DNA of 64,000 nucleotides from Acidimicrobiales bacterium (lineage in GTDB: Bacteria > Actinomycetota > Acidimicrobiia > Acidimicrobiales > Acidimicrobilacustridaceae). Location of the stretch: assembly GCA_025456085.1 (NCBI GenBank), contig JALOLF010000003.1, positions 1-64,000 on the forward strand, in the 5' to 3' direction. Below the pieces are notes generated by a model. That model worked only from the letters and a program-made list of their open reading frames with translations, ran no database searches and was not told where the DNA came from. Below, piece by piece: positions 25,641-33,187 of this stretch. Both the position numbers and the translations under genes were made by a program. How positions within the stretch are numbered: position 1 is the first letter of the stretch; each line of letters starts with the position of its first letter.

Positions 25641-26512
25641 CGGCACCGTGGGGGAGCGAGAGCGACGTCAGCCACAGCATCGCGGTGGTGACCGGGGCCT
25701 CGGCCGGTGTGGGCCGGGCCATCGCGGAGGCCTTCGCCGCGCTGGGCTGGACGGTGGCCGTCGGCGCCCGGCGGGTCGACCGCCTGGAGGAGACGGCCGA
25801 GGCCATCCGAACCGCAGGGGGCACGCCCTTCGCCCACCGACTCGACGTGACCGACGCCGACTCGGTGGAGGCCTTCTTCGCCGCGCTCGAAGCCGAGGTG
25901 GGTGTGGCCGACGTGCTGGTCAACAACGCCGGCCTGGGGTACCTCGGCGCCGTCGCCGAGACCACCCCCGAGCGGCTGGAGACGGTGGTGGAGACCAACC
26001 TGCTCGGGGCGCTGCTGTGCACCCGGCGCTTCCTGTCGGCCCTGCTGACCCACCAGGTCGACCACGACGCCGACGGCGACGTGGTGTTCATCAGCTCGGA
26101 CTCGGTGCACAAGCCCGTCCCCCACATGATCACCTACGGGGCCACCAAGGTGGCGGTGGAGTACCTGGCCTCGGGCCTCGACGTGGAGCTCACCGGCACC
26201 GGCATCCGGGTCAGCACCGTCCGGCTGGGTCCCACGGTGAGCGAGTTCAACACCGCGTGGCCCGTCGAGGACATGGTGGCCTTCATGGAGACCTACGAGC
26301 GCCTCGGCATCAAGGAGGACTTCAACTACATCCCCGTCGAGCACGTGGCCCTGGCCGTCGTCAACGCGGTGACGGCACCCCGGGGGACGAAGATCAGCCT
26401 GCTGTCGGTGCGCCCCGAGTCGACGCGCTCCCAGGACGAGCGGGAGCGCTGGCGCACCGCGGCCACCCAGGGCCGCGCCAAGACGCAGGACGGGCCCGAG
26501 GGCGACACGTGA
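25637..26512 (+). CDS. SDR-family oxidoreductase
   Basis: The 291-residue SDR has VVTGASAGVGRAIAEAF, then VGARRVDRLEE where the Arg pair indicates NADP(H), NNAGLGYLG, the catalytic Ser in FISSDSVHK and Tyr-x3-Lys in TYGATKVAVEYL. It is longer than usual by a C-terminal tail of about 40 residues rich in Arg and Glu. It reduces or oxidises a carbonyl/hydroxyl group, probably of the same substrate handled by the operon. Four-base overlaps join it to both neighbours. Confidence 0.9.
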   Translation: MTAPWGSESDVSHSIAVVTGASAGVGRAIAEAFAALGWTVAVGARRVDRLEETAEAIRTAGGTPFAHRLDVTDADSVEAFFAALEAEVGVADVLVNNAGLGYLGAVAETTPERLETVVETNLLGALLCTRRFLSALLTHQVDHDADGDVVFISSDSVHKPVPHMITYGATKVAVEYLASGLDVELTGTGIRVSTVRLGPTVSEFNTAWPVEDMVAFMETYERLGIKEDFNYIPVEHVALAVVNAVTAPRGTKISLLSVRPESTRSQDERERWRTAATQGRAKTQDGPEGDT

Positions 26513-27264
26513 GCCGGCGGTTCGACGGCCGGGTGGTGCTCGTGACCGGCGCCGCCCAGGGTCAGGGTGCCGAGGAGGCCCGACGCTTCGTGGCCGAGGG
26601 CGCCCGGGTGGTGCTGGCCGACCTGCTCGACGACGCGGGACGGGCGCTCGCCGAGGACCTCGGTGAGGCTGCCGTCTACCAGCACCTCGACGTCGCCGAC
26701 GAGCAGGGTTGGGCCCGCTGCGTCGACGTCGCCGCGGAGCACTTCGGCGGCCTCGACGTCCTGGTGAACAACGCCGGGGTGCTGCGCTCCAACGCCGTGC
26801 AGGACACCCCGCCGGAGGAGTTCCGCTTCGTGGTCGACGTCAACCTGGTCGGGCCCTACCTGGGGATCCGGGCCGTGACGCCGCTGCTGCGGCAGCGGGG
26901 CGGCGGGGTGATCGTGAACATCTCCTCGGCGGGCGGGCTGATCGGCCTGCGCAACACCGCGGCCTACGTGGCCAGCAAGTGGGGGCTGACCGGTCTCACC
27001 AAGGCGGCGGCCATGGACCTGGGGTCGTTCGGCATCCGCGTGGTGTCGGTGCACCCCGGCAGCATCGACACGCCCATGAGCCGCTTCGGCGGCCTGCCCG
27101 ACGAGGTCTTCGAGCCGTTCCTGAGCCGGCTTCCCATCGCCCGGTTCGGCTTGCCCGAGGACGTGGCCAGCCTGGTGGCGTTCCTGGCCTCGGACGAGGC
27201 GTCCTACTGCACCGGCGGCGTCTACACCGTCGACGGCGGGTTCACCGCCGGCGATCTGGGGTGA
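26509..27264 (+). CDS. SDR-family oxidoreductase, hydroxysteroid-dehydrogenase-like
   Basis: The 251-residue SDR starts at a GTG overlapping the previous stop. It has VTGAAQGQGAEEARRF, VVLADLLDD (an acidic residue favouring NAD), VNISSAGGLIG with the catalytic Ser, AAYVASKWG with Tyr-x3-Lys, and VHPGSIDTPM. The GAAQGQG form and overall pattern resemble 3-alpha/20-beta-hydroxysteroid dehydrogenases and glucose dehydrogenase-like SDRs. It is the last gene of the nine-gene operon. Its last 23 bases overlap the 3' end of the convergent P450 gene. Confidence 0.9.
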   Translation: MSRRFDGRVVLVTGAAQGQGAEEARRFVAEGARVVLADLLDDAGRALAEDLGEAAVYQHLDVADEQGWARCVDVAAEHFGGLDVLVNNAGVLRSNAVQDTPPEEFRFVVDVNLVGPYLGIRAVTPLLRQRGGGVIVNISSAGGLIGLRNTAAYVASKWGLTGLTKAAAMDLGSFGIRVVSVHPGSIDTPMSRFGGLPDEVFEPFLSRLPIARFGLPEDVASLVAFLASDEASYCTGGVYTVDGGFTAGDLG

Positions 27265-28444
27265 ACGTCATGGGCATCTGCGCGTAGCCCCGCACGTTGC
27301 CCGAGTTGAACCGCACCAGGCGGTCCTCGTCGAAGGCGTAGTCGGCCATGGCCTCGTGGAGGTGCTCGAGGGCGATGCGGGTCTCGAGCCGGGCCATGGC
27401 CGCACCCAGGCACACGTGCACGCCGTGGCCGAAGGCGATGTGGGCGGTGTTGCGGCGGTCGATGTCGAAGCGCTCCGGGTCCGCGAACACCTCGCCGTCG
27501 TGGTTGGCCGAGCCCAGCAGCAACAGCACCTTGGCGCCCTCGGGCATGGTCACCCCGTGGAGGGTCACCTCGCGGGTGAGGGTGCGGGCCACCTGCTGGG
27601 TGGAGCCCTCGAAGCGCAGCGTCTCCTCGACCGCATCGGGGATGCGCCCGGGATCGGCGTAGAGCGCGGCCCGCTGGTCGGGGTTGGTGGCCAGCCGGTA
27701 CATGGCGTTGCCGATGAGCTTGGTGGTGGTCTCGTTGCCGGCGATGATGAACAGGAAGCAGAAGCTGATGACGTGCAGGTCGTCGAGCGGCTCGCCGTCG
27801 AGCTCCATGTCCAGGAACGAACCCAGCATGCCGGGGCCGGGCTCGCCGCTGCGGCGGCGCTGCTTCACCTCGCCGGCGAAGTACCGGTAGATGTTCGTGG
27901 CCCCCTCGATGCCGGCCGGTGGGATGTCGGGGTTGCCGTCTTCCCGGGACATCATGGCGTCGGTCCACTCCCGTAGCAGGTCCTGGTCGGCCTCGGGCAC
28001 GCCCAGCAGCTCGGAGATGACGTCCATCGGCACCTTGCCCGAGTAGTCCCGGATCAGGTCGCACTCGCCCCGGTCGCGGAACTCGTCCAGCCAGCGCGTG
28101 GAGATGCGGCGCATGGCCGGCTCGAGCTCCAGCACCCGGCGGGGGGTGAACGATCGGCTCACCAGGGACCGGACCCGGGTGTGCTCCGGCGGGTCCATGG
28201 TGAGCAGGAGGGGCAGCGGGCTGCGGGGCTCCAGGGTGATCCCGTGCCGGGAGCAGTACGTCTCCGGGTCGTGCAGGGCATCCAGCACGTCCGAGTAGCG
28301 CGACAGGGCGTAGAAGCCCAGCTCGGCGTTGTGGTACACGGGCGCCTCGGCCCGCAGGCGGGCGTAGACCGGGAACGGATCGCGGTTGAGGTCGGCGTCG
28401 TAGGGGTTGTACACGAACGGCTCGGTCGACGGCGTGGCGGTCAC
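27242..28444 (-). CDS. Cytochrome P450
   Basis: The 400-residue soluble P450 is full length for the bacterial class. It has the I-helix AGNETTT (235-241), the ExxR motif (Glu274 to Arg277), and the haem-binding loop FGHGVHVCLG with Cys345 as ligand. It inserts one oxygen into an unknown, probably lipid, substrate and needs a ferredoxin and reductase encoded elsewhere (a ferredoxin-P450 pair is at 52-53 kb). It follows the Rieske oxygenase gene by 11 bases on the minus strand and is probably in the same transcript. Its 3' end overlaps the convergent SDR. Confidence 0.95.
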   Translation of the reverse strand: MTATPSTEPFVYNPYDADLNRDPFPVYARLRAEAPVYHNAELGFYALSRYSDVLDALHDPETYCSRHGITLEPRSPLPLLLTMDPPEHTRVRSLVSRSFTPRRVLELEPAMRRISTRWLDEFRDRGECDLIRDYSGKVPMDVISELLGVPEADQDLLREWTDAMMSREDGNPDIPPAGIEGATNIYRYFAGEVKQRRRSGEPGPGMLGSFLDMELDGEPLDDLHVISFCFLFIIAGNETTTKLIGNAMYRLATNPDQRAALYADPGRIPDAVEETLRFEGSTQQVARTLTREVTLHGVTMPEGAKVLLLLGSANHDGEVFADPERFDIDRRNTAHIAFGHGVHVCLGAAMARLETRIALEHLHEAMADYAFDEDRLVRFNSGNVRGYAQMPMTFTPDRRR

Positions 28445-28455
28445 GGGTCCCCCTG

Positions 28456-29535
28456 TCAGCTCGCGGAGCTCATGCCGGCGTGGATGTCGGCCTCACCCTT
28501 GATGCGGGCCGAGGCCGTGAGCTTGTGCACGCCCTCCACCTCGGGCTCGGACGAGGACGGTCGGTTCGGCGGGTAGACCTCGCGGTCGTAGGTGACGCCC
28601 TCGGCGTAGAACTGCGAGGCCCACTTGCGGAACTGCAGGTACGGGCCGTCGGTGGCTGCGAGCGCCGGCACGGTGACGTGACCCTTGTGCTTCCAGATCG
28701 GGATGTCCTCCTGGACCTGGCGCGAGACCTCCTCCACGAAGGCGTCGCCCACGGCGGAGGTGAAGGCGGCGTCGTCGAACCTGCGCACGGTGAAGGTGAA
28801 GCGCAGCTGGCACTCCTCGGCCGTGACCGGGGTGCAGCACCCCATCAGCACCGTGTCCACGATGCCGCTGAAGCGGATGACGCCGAAGCCGGGGTTGTAG
28901 GTGTCGACGTCGATGCGTCCGTCGACCACGCCGCGGGGCGTGGGGAACTTCTGGGTGGACCGCAGGAACGCCATGTGGCCTTCGGTGGTGTACTCGGCGA
29001 CCTCGGGGATGATGTCGGTGTTGTGCACGTAGCGGAAGTGCGCCACGTCCACCTGGTTCTCGGCGATCTCCTGCCAGGCGGCGGGGATGTCGAAGCTGCG
29101 GCCCACCAGGGGGGAGAAGTGCTGCGGGTCGTTGAACTCGGGGATCTCGGGGATGTCCCACATCGGTGGGGCCTGCTCCGGGTGGTACCAGGCCAGGACG
29201 AGGCCGTTGCGGTCGAGCACCGGGTAGGTGCGCAGCCGGGCCTTGCCGTTGGGGCGCTCCGCGTAGGGGATCTCGACGTTGCGGCCCTCGCCGTCGAACA
29301 GCCAGCCGTGGAACGGGCACTGCAGGTTGCACTGCTCGACGTGGCCGCCGTGGCCGAGGTGGGCGCCCAGGTGGGGGCAGATGGCGTCCTGCACGTGGGC
29401 GGTGCCCTCGGCGTCACGCCACAGCACCAGGTCCCGACCGAAGTAGTAGAGCGGCCTGACGTCGCCGGGCTGCAGATCGGCGGACCAGGCGACCTGGAAC
29501 CAGCCGAAGGGGATGGGGAAGGGGAAGCGGCTCAT
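28456..29535 (-). CDS. Rieske non-haem iron oxygenase, KshA-like
   Basis: The 359-residue protein has a Rieske [2Fe-2S] domain with Cys53-x-His55 and Cys73-x2-His76, and a catalytic domain with the mononuclear iron ligands in ENQVDVAHFRYVH (Asp163, His166, His171). Size and domain order fit the terminal oxygenase of 3-ketosteroid 9-alpha-hydroxylase (KshA) and related Rieske oxygenases that hydroxylate steroid or terpenoid rings. It needs a reductase (KshB type) that is not in this window. It sits between an amidohydrolase (14 bases upstream) and a P450 (11 bases downstream) on the minus strand, so the three look like an oxidative ring-modification unit. Confidence 0.9.
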   Translation of the reverse strand: MSRFPFPIPFGWFQVAWSADLQPGDVRPLYYFGRDLVLWRDAEGTAHVQDAICPHLGAHLGHGGHVEQCNLQCPFHGWLFDGEGRNVEIPYAERPNGKARLRTYPVLDRNGLVLAWYHPEQAPPMWDIPEIPEFNDPQHFSPLVGRSFDIPAAWQEIAENQVDVAHFRYVHNTDIIPEVAEYTTEGHMAFLRSTQKFPTPRGVVDGRIDVDTYNPGFGVIRFSGIVDTVLMGCCTPVTAEECQLRFTFTVRRFDDAAFTSAVGDAFVEEVSRQVQEDIPIWKHKGHVTVPALAATDGPYLQFRKWASQFYAEGVTYDREVYPPNRPSSSEPEVEGVHKLTASARIKGEADIHAGMSSAS

Positions 29536-29549
29536 GGGTACCTCGTGGT

Positions 29550-30749
29550 TCAGCGGGCGAGGCCCAGCAGGTCGATGGCGTTGCCCCGGGCGATCTTGTG
29601 GATCTGCTCGGGTGTGAGGTGGCCGAAGGTCCGGCGGGCGACCTGCTCGGTCTCGGGCCAGGTGCTGTCCTGGTGCGGGTAGTCGACCTCGAAGCAGATG
29701 TTGTCCTCACCCACCCGGTCGAGCAGGTCCACGCCGACCGAGTCCTTGAAGAAGCAGCTGTAGATCTGGCGGTAGTACTGGGCCGAGGGCGGCTCGTCGA
29801 GCTTCGGTCCCCGGGTGGCCCAGATGCCATGGGTCTTCCACACGTCGTCGACCCGCTCCAGCACGTAGGGCACCCAGCCGATCTGGCACTCGGCGTAGAG
29901 CAGCTTCAGGTTCGGGTAGCGCAGCAGCACGCCCGAGAACAGGAAGTCGATCATCGACATGGCGCTGTTGGTGAAGATGCCGGTGGCGCCGACGGTCTCG
30001 GGGGCGTCCTCGCTGGTGAGGAAGGTCCTGGTGCCCGAGCCGATGTGCATGGCCACCACGGTGCCCGTCTCGTCGCAGGCCTCGAAGAAGGGATCCCAGT
30101 ACCCGGTGTGGATGGAAGGGAGCCCCAGCCACGCCGGGCACTCGCTGAAGGCGACGGCGTGCACGCCTCGGGCCGCGTTGCGCCGTATCTCGGCCGCCGC
30201 CAGCCGGGCGTCCCACAGCGGGACGAGGCACAGCGGCAGGAGGCGGCCGTCGCTGTCGCCGCACCACTCCTCGACCATCCAGTCGTTGTAGGCCTCGACG
30301 CACAGCCGGGCCAGCTCCCGGTCCTTGCCGTGCAGGAAGATCTGGCCGCAGAAGCGGGGGTAGTTGGGGAAGCAGAGCGAGGCCTCCACGTGGTTCAGGT
30401 CCATGTCTGCGATGCGGGCCTTGGGCTCGTGGCACCCGGGGCGCATCTCGTCGAAGGTGATGCCGTGGGGGCCGATCTCCTCCTCGGGCACACCGACCGC
30501 CGCGATGTAGCGCTTGAGGCTGGACCGCTGGTCCTCGTAGAACCACCAGGCGATGGGCTTGCCCTCGGTGCCGGGCGCCTCCTCGTAGCGGGCGCCGACG
30601 AGCACCGGCGCGTCGCCCATGGGATGCAGCTCGACACGGGGGCCGACGTCCCGGTACGTCGAGGGCAGGCGGCTGACCCACAGATCGGGCGGTTCGACGA
30701 CGTGGTCGTCGACGCTGATGATCCACGGGAACTCTCCGGCTCCGCTCAT
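29550..30749 (-). CDS. Amidohydrolase family 2 metal-dependent hydrolase
   Basis: The 399-residue paralogue of the protein at 8324 has SVDDHVVEPPDLW, the metal-site MHIGSGT and EVDYPHQDSTWPE, and CQIGWVPYVLERVD. It should be a TIM-barrel hydrolase or decarboxylase. I use the ATG at 30749, preceded by GAGGGGGAG; an upstream in-frame ATG at 30773 lies inside the operator. It heads a minus-strand unit with the Rieske oxygenase and P450. A perfect TGAACC-AC-GGTTCA element lies 17 bases upstream. Confidence 0.9.
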   Translation of the reverse strand: MSGAGEFPWIISVDDHVVEPPDLWVSRLPSTYRDVGPRVELHPMGDAPVLVGARYEEAPGTEGKPIAWWFYEDQRSSLKRYIAAVGVPEEEIGPHGITFDEMRPGCHEPKARIADMDLNHVEASLCFPNYPRFCGQIFLHGKDRELARLCVEAYNDWMVEEWCGDSDGRLLPLCLVPLWDARLAAAEIRRNAARGVHAVAFSECPAWLGLPSIHTGYWDPFFEACDETGTVVAMHIGSGTRTFLTSEDAPETVGATGIFTNSAMSMIDFLFSGVLLRYPNLKLLYAECQIGWVPYVLERVDDVWKTHGIWATRGPKLDEPPSAQYYRQIYSCFFKDSVGVDLLDRVGEDNICFEVDYPHQDSTWPETEQVARRTFGHLTPEQIHKIARGNAIDLLGLAR

Positions 30750-30765
30750 CGCTCCCCCTCGTGGC

Positions 30766-30799
30766 TGAACCACGGTTCAATCCGTTGTGATCTAGTTCA
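30766..30799. promoter_or_regulatory. Paired TGAACC-N2-GGTTCA operator upstream of the amidohydrolase-Rieske-P450 unit
   Basis: TGAACCACGGTTCA (30766-30779) is the only complete match (12 of 12) of this element in the window. A second GTTCA half-site (30795-30799; 14-mer at 30786-30799 matches 7 of 12) starts exactly 20 bases further. On the minus strand TAGATC inside the second copy could be a -10. Confidence 0.65.
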
Positions 30800-30800
30800 G

Positions 30801-30817
30801 CACACCCGGGGGGTGTG
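30801..30817 (-). terminator. Possible hairpin terminator after the Fur-family gene
   Basis: CACACCC-GGG-GGGTGTG forms a perfect 7-bp stem with a 3-base loop, 12 bases downstream of the Fur-family stop on the minus strand. No T-run follows, so it may instead be only a weak pause site. Confidence 0.35.
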
Positions 30818-30829
30818 GGCAAAGCAGGC

Positions 30830-31267
30830 TCAGGCTCCGGAGCAGGAGCGGCAGCGGCCGGTGATGGTGAGGTGGTGCGGGTCGGCGTGGAACCCGTGGT
30901 CGGCGAGGAGGCTGCGCCGCAACGAGGCCAGCACGGAGGGCGGGAGGTTGATGGTGGCGCCGCAGTCGGTGCACACCGCGTGGTGGTGCACGTCGGCGCG
31001 CAGGTGGTAGGTCGTGGGCTGGTCGGCGAAGGGGGCCGGCGTGAGCAGGCCGGCCTCCGCCAGCGCCTCCAGGGTGCGGTAGATGGTGGAGAGGTGGATG
31101 GCCGGGTGGTCGGCCCGCACGCGACGGGTCAGCTCGTCGGCGCTGAGGTGCCCGTCGCCGGCGGCCACGAGCACCTCCAGCACGGCTCGGCGGGCGGTGG
31201 TGGCGCGCTGACCCGAGCGACGCAGCTCGTCGAGGAGATCCTCGACCATGGGGGGCGGTTCGTGCAC
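30830..31267 (-). CDS. Fur-family metalloregulator (possibly nickel-responsive)
   Basis: The 145-residue regulator has a winged helix (about 8-80) with IHLSTIYRTLEALAEAGLL and a metal-binding C-terminal domain with DVHHHAVCTDCG and a closing GRCRSC, the two CxxC pairs of a structural zinc site. His-rich loops (HHHAV, HGFHADPHH) are the likely sensing site. Divergence from cbiMQO and nearness to hyp genes suggest a nickel sensor (Nur-like), but a zinc or iron role is not excluded. I use the GTG at 31267 because GATACT lies six bases before it, as in leaderless mRNAs; the ATG at 31249 is the alternative. Confidence 0.85.
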   Translation of the reverse strand: MHEPPPMVEDLLDELRRSGQRATTARRAVLEVLVAAGDGHLSADELTRRVRADHPAIHLSTIYRTLEALAEAGLLTPAPFADQPTTYHLRADVHHHAVCTDCGATINLPPSVLASLRRSLLADHGFHADPHHLTITGRCRSCSGA

Positions 31268-31273
31268 GGCGCG

Positions 31274-31279
31274 AGTATC
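31274..31279 (-). promoter_or_regulatory. Putative -10 box of the Fur-family gene
   Basis: Read on the minus strand this is GATACT, six bases before the GTG at 31267, compatible with a leaderless transcript. Confidence 0.3.
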
Positions 31280-31306
31280 GCGGGTGGTCGACACGGTCAG
31301 GGCGAA

Positions 31307-31340
31307 GGTGCGAGGATCGTTCCTGCGAACGGTTCGCACC
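31307..31340. promoter_or_regulatory. Nested palindrome between Fur-family gene and cbiM
   Basis: GGTGCGA (31307-31313) pairs perfectly with TCGCACC (31334-31340), and inside them CGTTC pairs with GAACG around CTGC. The 34-bp element occupies the middle of the divergent region, 38 bases before cbiM and 40 bases before the regulator, and is the best candidate operator for the Fur-family protein. Confidence 0.45.
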
Positions 31341-31377
31341 TGGCAGTCGTTCGCCGGACGTGACCGGGAGGAGTCGG

Positions 31378-32061
31378 GTGCACCTGCCAGATGGCTTCGT
31401 CGACCTGCCGACATCCGCGGGTGCCGGCCTCGTCGCGGCGGGCGTGGTCGCCGTGTCGCTGCACAAGGCCGCCGACGAGGATCTGGACTCCGCGGCGCCG
31501 CTCACCGGGCTGGTCGCCGCCTTCGTCTTCGCGGCCCACATGCTGAACGTGCCCGTCGCCGCGGGCACGTCCGGGCACCTGCTGGGTGGACTGCTGGCCG
31601 CCGTGCTCGTCGGGCCGTGGCTGGGGTGCCTGGCGCTCACCGTCGTGCTGGTCGTGCAGTGCCTGCTCTTCGCCGACGGCGGCCTCAGCGCCCTGGGGTT
31701 GAACGTGCTCAACATGGCCGTGATCCCGGTCTTCGTCGGCTACGGGCTCTTCGCGGCGGCCCGGCGGGTGTTGCCCGCCACACGCGTGGGCGCCCTCGCC
31801 GCCACGGCGGTGGCGGCCTTCGTGTCCGTGTTGCTCGCGGCGGTGGCCTTCACCGTCGAGTACGCCATCGGGGGCAGCGCGGCCGCCTCGGTGGACACGG
31901 TGCTGGTGGCCGTGGTCGGCGTGCACGTCCCCATCGGCATCGTCGAGGCCGTCCTCACGACCGCGACCGTCGGTGCCGTCCTGGCCAGCCGTCCCGACCT
32001 CGTGTACGGGGCCCGTGAACTGGCGTCGCCGGCGGTGGGCCTGGGGGAGGTCGTCCCGTGA
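31378..32061 (+). CDS. cbiM: Nickel/cobalt ECF transporter substrate-binding subunit CbiM
   Basis: The 227-residue membrane protein begins VHLPDGF, the CbiM/NikM signature in which the N-terminal Met-His supplies metal ligands; I therefore take the GTG at 31378, after GGGAGGAG. About six hydrophobic segments follow, with HMLNVPVAAGTSGHLLGG (about 54-71), the conserved loop with a ligand His. It is the S-component that binds Ni2+ or Co2+ and delivers it through CbiQ and the ATPase. Four-base overlap (GTGA) with the next gene shows an operon. Next to hyp genes, nickel is the more likely substrate. Confidence 0.92.
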   Translation: MHLPDGFVDLPTSAGAGLVAAGVVAVSLHKAADEDLDSAAPLTGLVAAFVFAAHMLNVPVAAGTSGHLLGGLLAAVLVGPWLGCLALTVVLVVQCLLFADGGLSALGLNVLNMAVIPVFVGYGLFAAARRVLPATRVGALAATAVAAFVSVLLAAVAFTVEYAIGGSAAASVDTVLVAVVGVHVPIGIVEAVLTTATVGAVLASRPDLVYGARELASPAVGLGEVVP

Positions 32062-32393
32062 CGGCGTCGCGACGTCCGTCGCGGCTGGCGCAGGTGCTCG
32101 TCGGGGGTCTGGTCGCGTCGCTGGTGGTGATCGCCGTGGCCAGCCGCTTCGCCAGCTCGCAGCCCGACGGCCTCGAGAAGGTCGCCGCAGACGAGGGCAT
32201 CGCCGCCACCGAGCAGGCGCACGACCTGGCCGAGGGGCCCTTCGCCGACTACCGCGCCCCCGGACTCGGCGCCGGTGCCGTCGGCGCCGGCGTGGCAGGG
32301 GCGCTCGGGCTCGCGGTCACCTTCGCCGTCTGCACCGCCGCCGTGGTCGTGGCTCGTCGGCGGCGAGCGGGGCCACACCCGGCCGCGCCGTGA
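32058..32393 (+). CDS. PDGLE-domain small membrane subunit of the metal transporter (CbiN-like role)
   Basis: The 111-residue protein has two membrane helices (about 11-28 and 72-98) flanking SSQPDGLEKVAADEG, the PDGLE motif. Such proteins replace CbiN or NikN as the small accessory subunit required for metal uptake by CbiM-type carriers. The start GTG overlaps the cbiM stop and its own stop overlaps the cbiQ start. A basic tail VARRRRAGPH should face the cytoplasm. Confidence 0.85.
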   Translation: MTASRRPSRLAQVLVGGLVASLVVIAVASRFASSQPDGLEKVAADEGIAATEQAHDLAEGPFADYRAPGLGAGAVGAGVAGALGLAVTFAVCTAAVVVARRRRAGPHPAAP

Positions 32394-33187
32394 GCTCGGG
32401 TCACGGGGGCCGGCACGCGCCCGGTCGTGCGGGTGCGCCTTCCGACGGGCTGCTGGGGCCCGTCGACAGCGCCGTGCGCGACCTCGACCCGGTGGTGAAG
32501 CTGGTGTGCCTGGTGGTCGGCGTCGTCGCCGTGGTCGCGACGCCGCCACCGGCCGTGTGGGCGTTCGGCGTGTACGTCCTGCTCGTCGTCGTCTCGGCCC
32601 GGGCCGCCCGCCTCCCGGCGCGGGTGCTGCTGCGCCGGCTGGGTGTCGAGGTCCCGTTCGTCGTGTTCGCCCTTGCGCTGCCCGTCGTCGGCGCCGGCCC
32701 GCGGGAGGAGGTCCTCGGCCTCTCGGTCTCGGTGGCCGGCGTCTGGGCGGCCTGGGGCATCCTCGCCAAGGCCTCGCTCGGGGTGGCCGCGGCCGTCGTG
32801 CTGGCCTGGTCGACGCCCGTGGCGGACGTGCTCGTGGGCCTCGAGCGGCTCCGTGTTCCCCGGGCGCTCGTCGCCATCGCCGGGTTCATGGTCCGCTACC
32901 TCGACGTCGTGAGCGGCGAGCTCCGGCGGCTCGGGATCGCCCGGGTGTCGCGGGGTGACGATCCCCGCTGGCTGTGGCAGGGGCGGGCGGTGGCCGCCAC
33001 CGCCGGAACGCTGTTCGTGCGCTCCTACGAACGGGGGGAGCGGGTGCAGCGGGCCATGGCCGCCCGCGGCTTCACCGGACGCTTCCCGGTGACGTCGGCG
33101 GCGCCGGATCGTGCGCCGGTGTGGTGGCCGGCCGCGACCATCCCGCTGCTGGCACTGGCGACGGCGGCCGTGGCGGTGGTGACGTGA
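32390..33187 (+). CDS. cbiQ: Energy-coupling factor transmembrane subunit CbiQ
   Basis: The 265-residue integral membrane protein starts at GTG 32390, overlapping the previous stop. After a hydrophilic leader of about 30 residues come about five hydrophobic segments and the cytoplasmic coupling motifs ERVQRAMAARGFTG (consensus ArgAMxxRG) that engage the ATPase. It links the CbiM/PDGLE substrate unit to CbiO. The leader is longer than in typical CbiQ proteins but the start is fixed by the coupled overlap. Confidence 0.9.
   Translation: MSSGHGGRHAPGRAGAPSDGLLGPVDSAVRDLDPVVKLVCLVVGVVAVVATPPPAVWAFGVYVLLVVVSARAARLPARVLLRRLGVEVPFVVFALALPVVGAGPREEVLGLSVSVAGVWAAWGILAKASLGVAAAVVLAWSTPVADVLVGLERLRVPRALVAIAGFMVRYLDVVSGELRRLGIARVSRGDDPRWLWQGRAVAATAGTLFVRSYERGERVQRAMAARGFTGRFPVTSAAPDRAPVWWPAATIPLLALATAAVAVVT

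Noticed and set aside
31268-31377. Cobalamin or nickel riboswitch upstream of cbiM.
   Set aside because: Only 110 bases are available and no conserved riboswitch core or multi-stem structure is visible.
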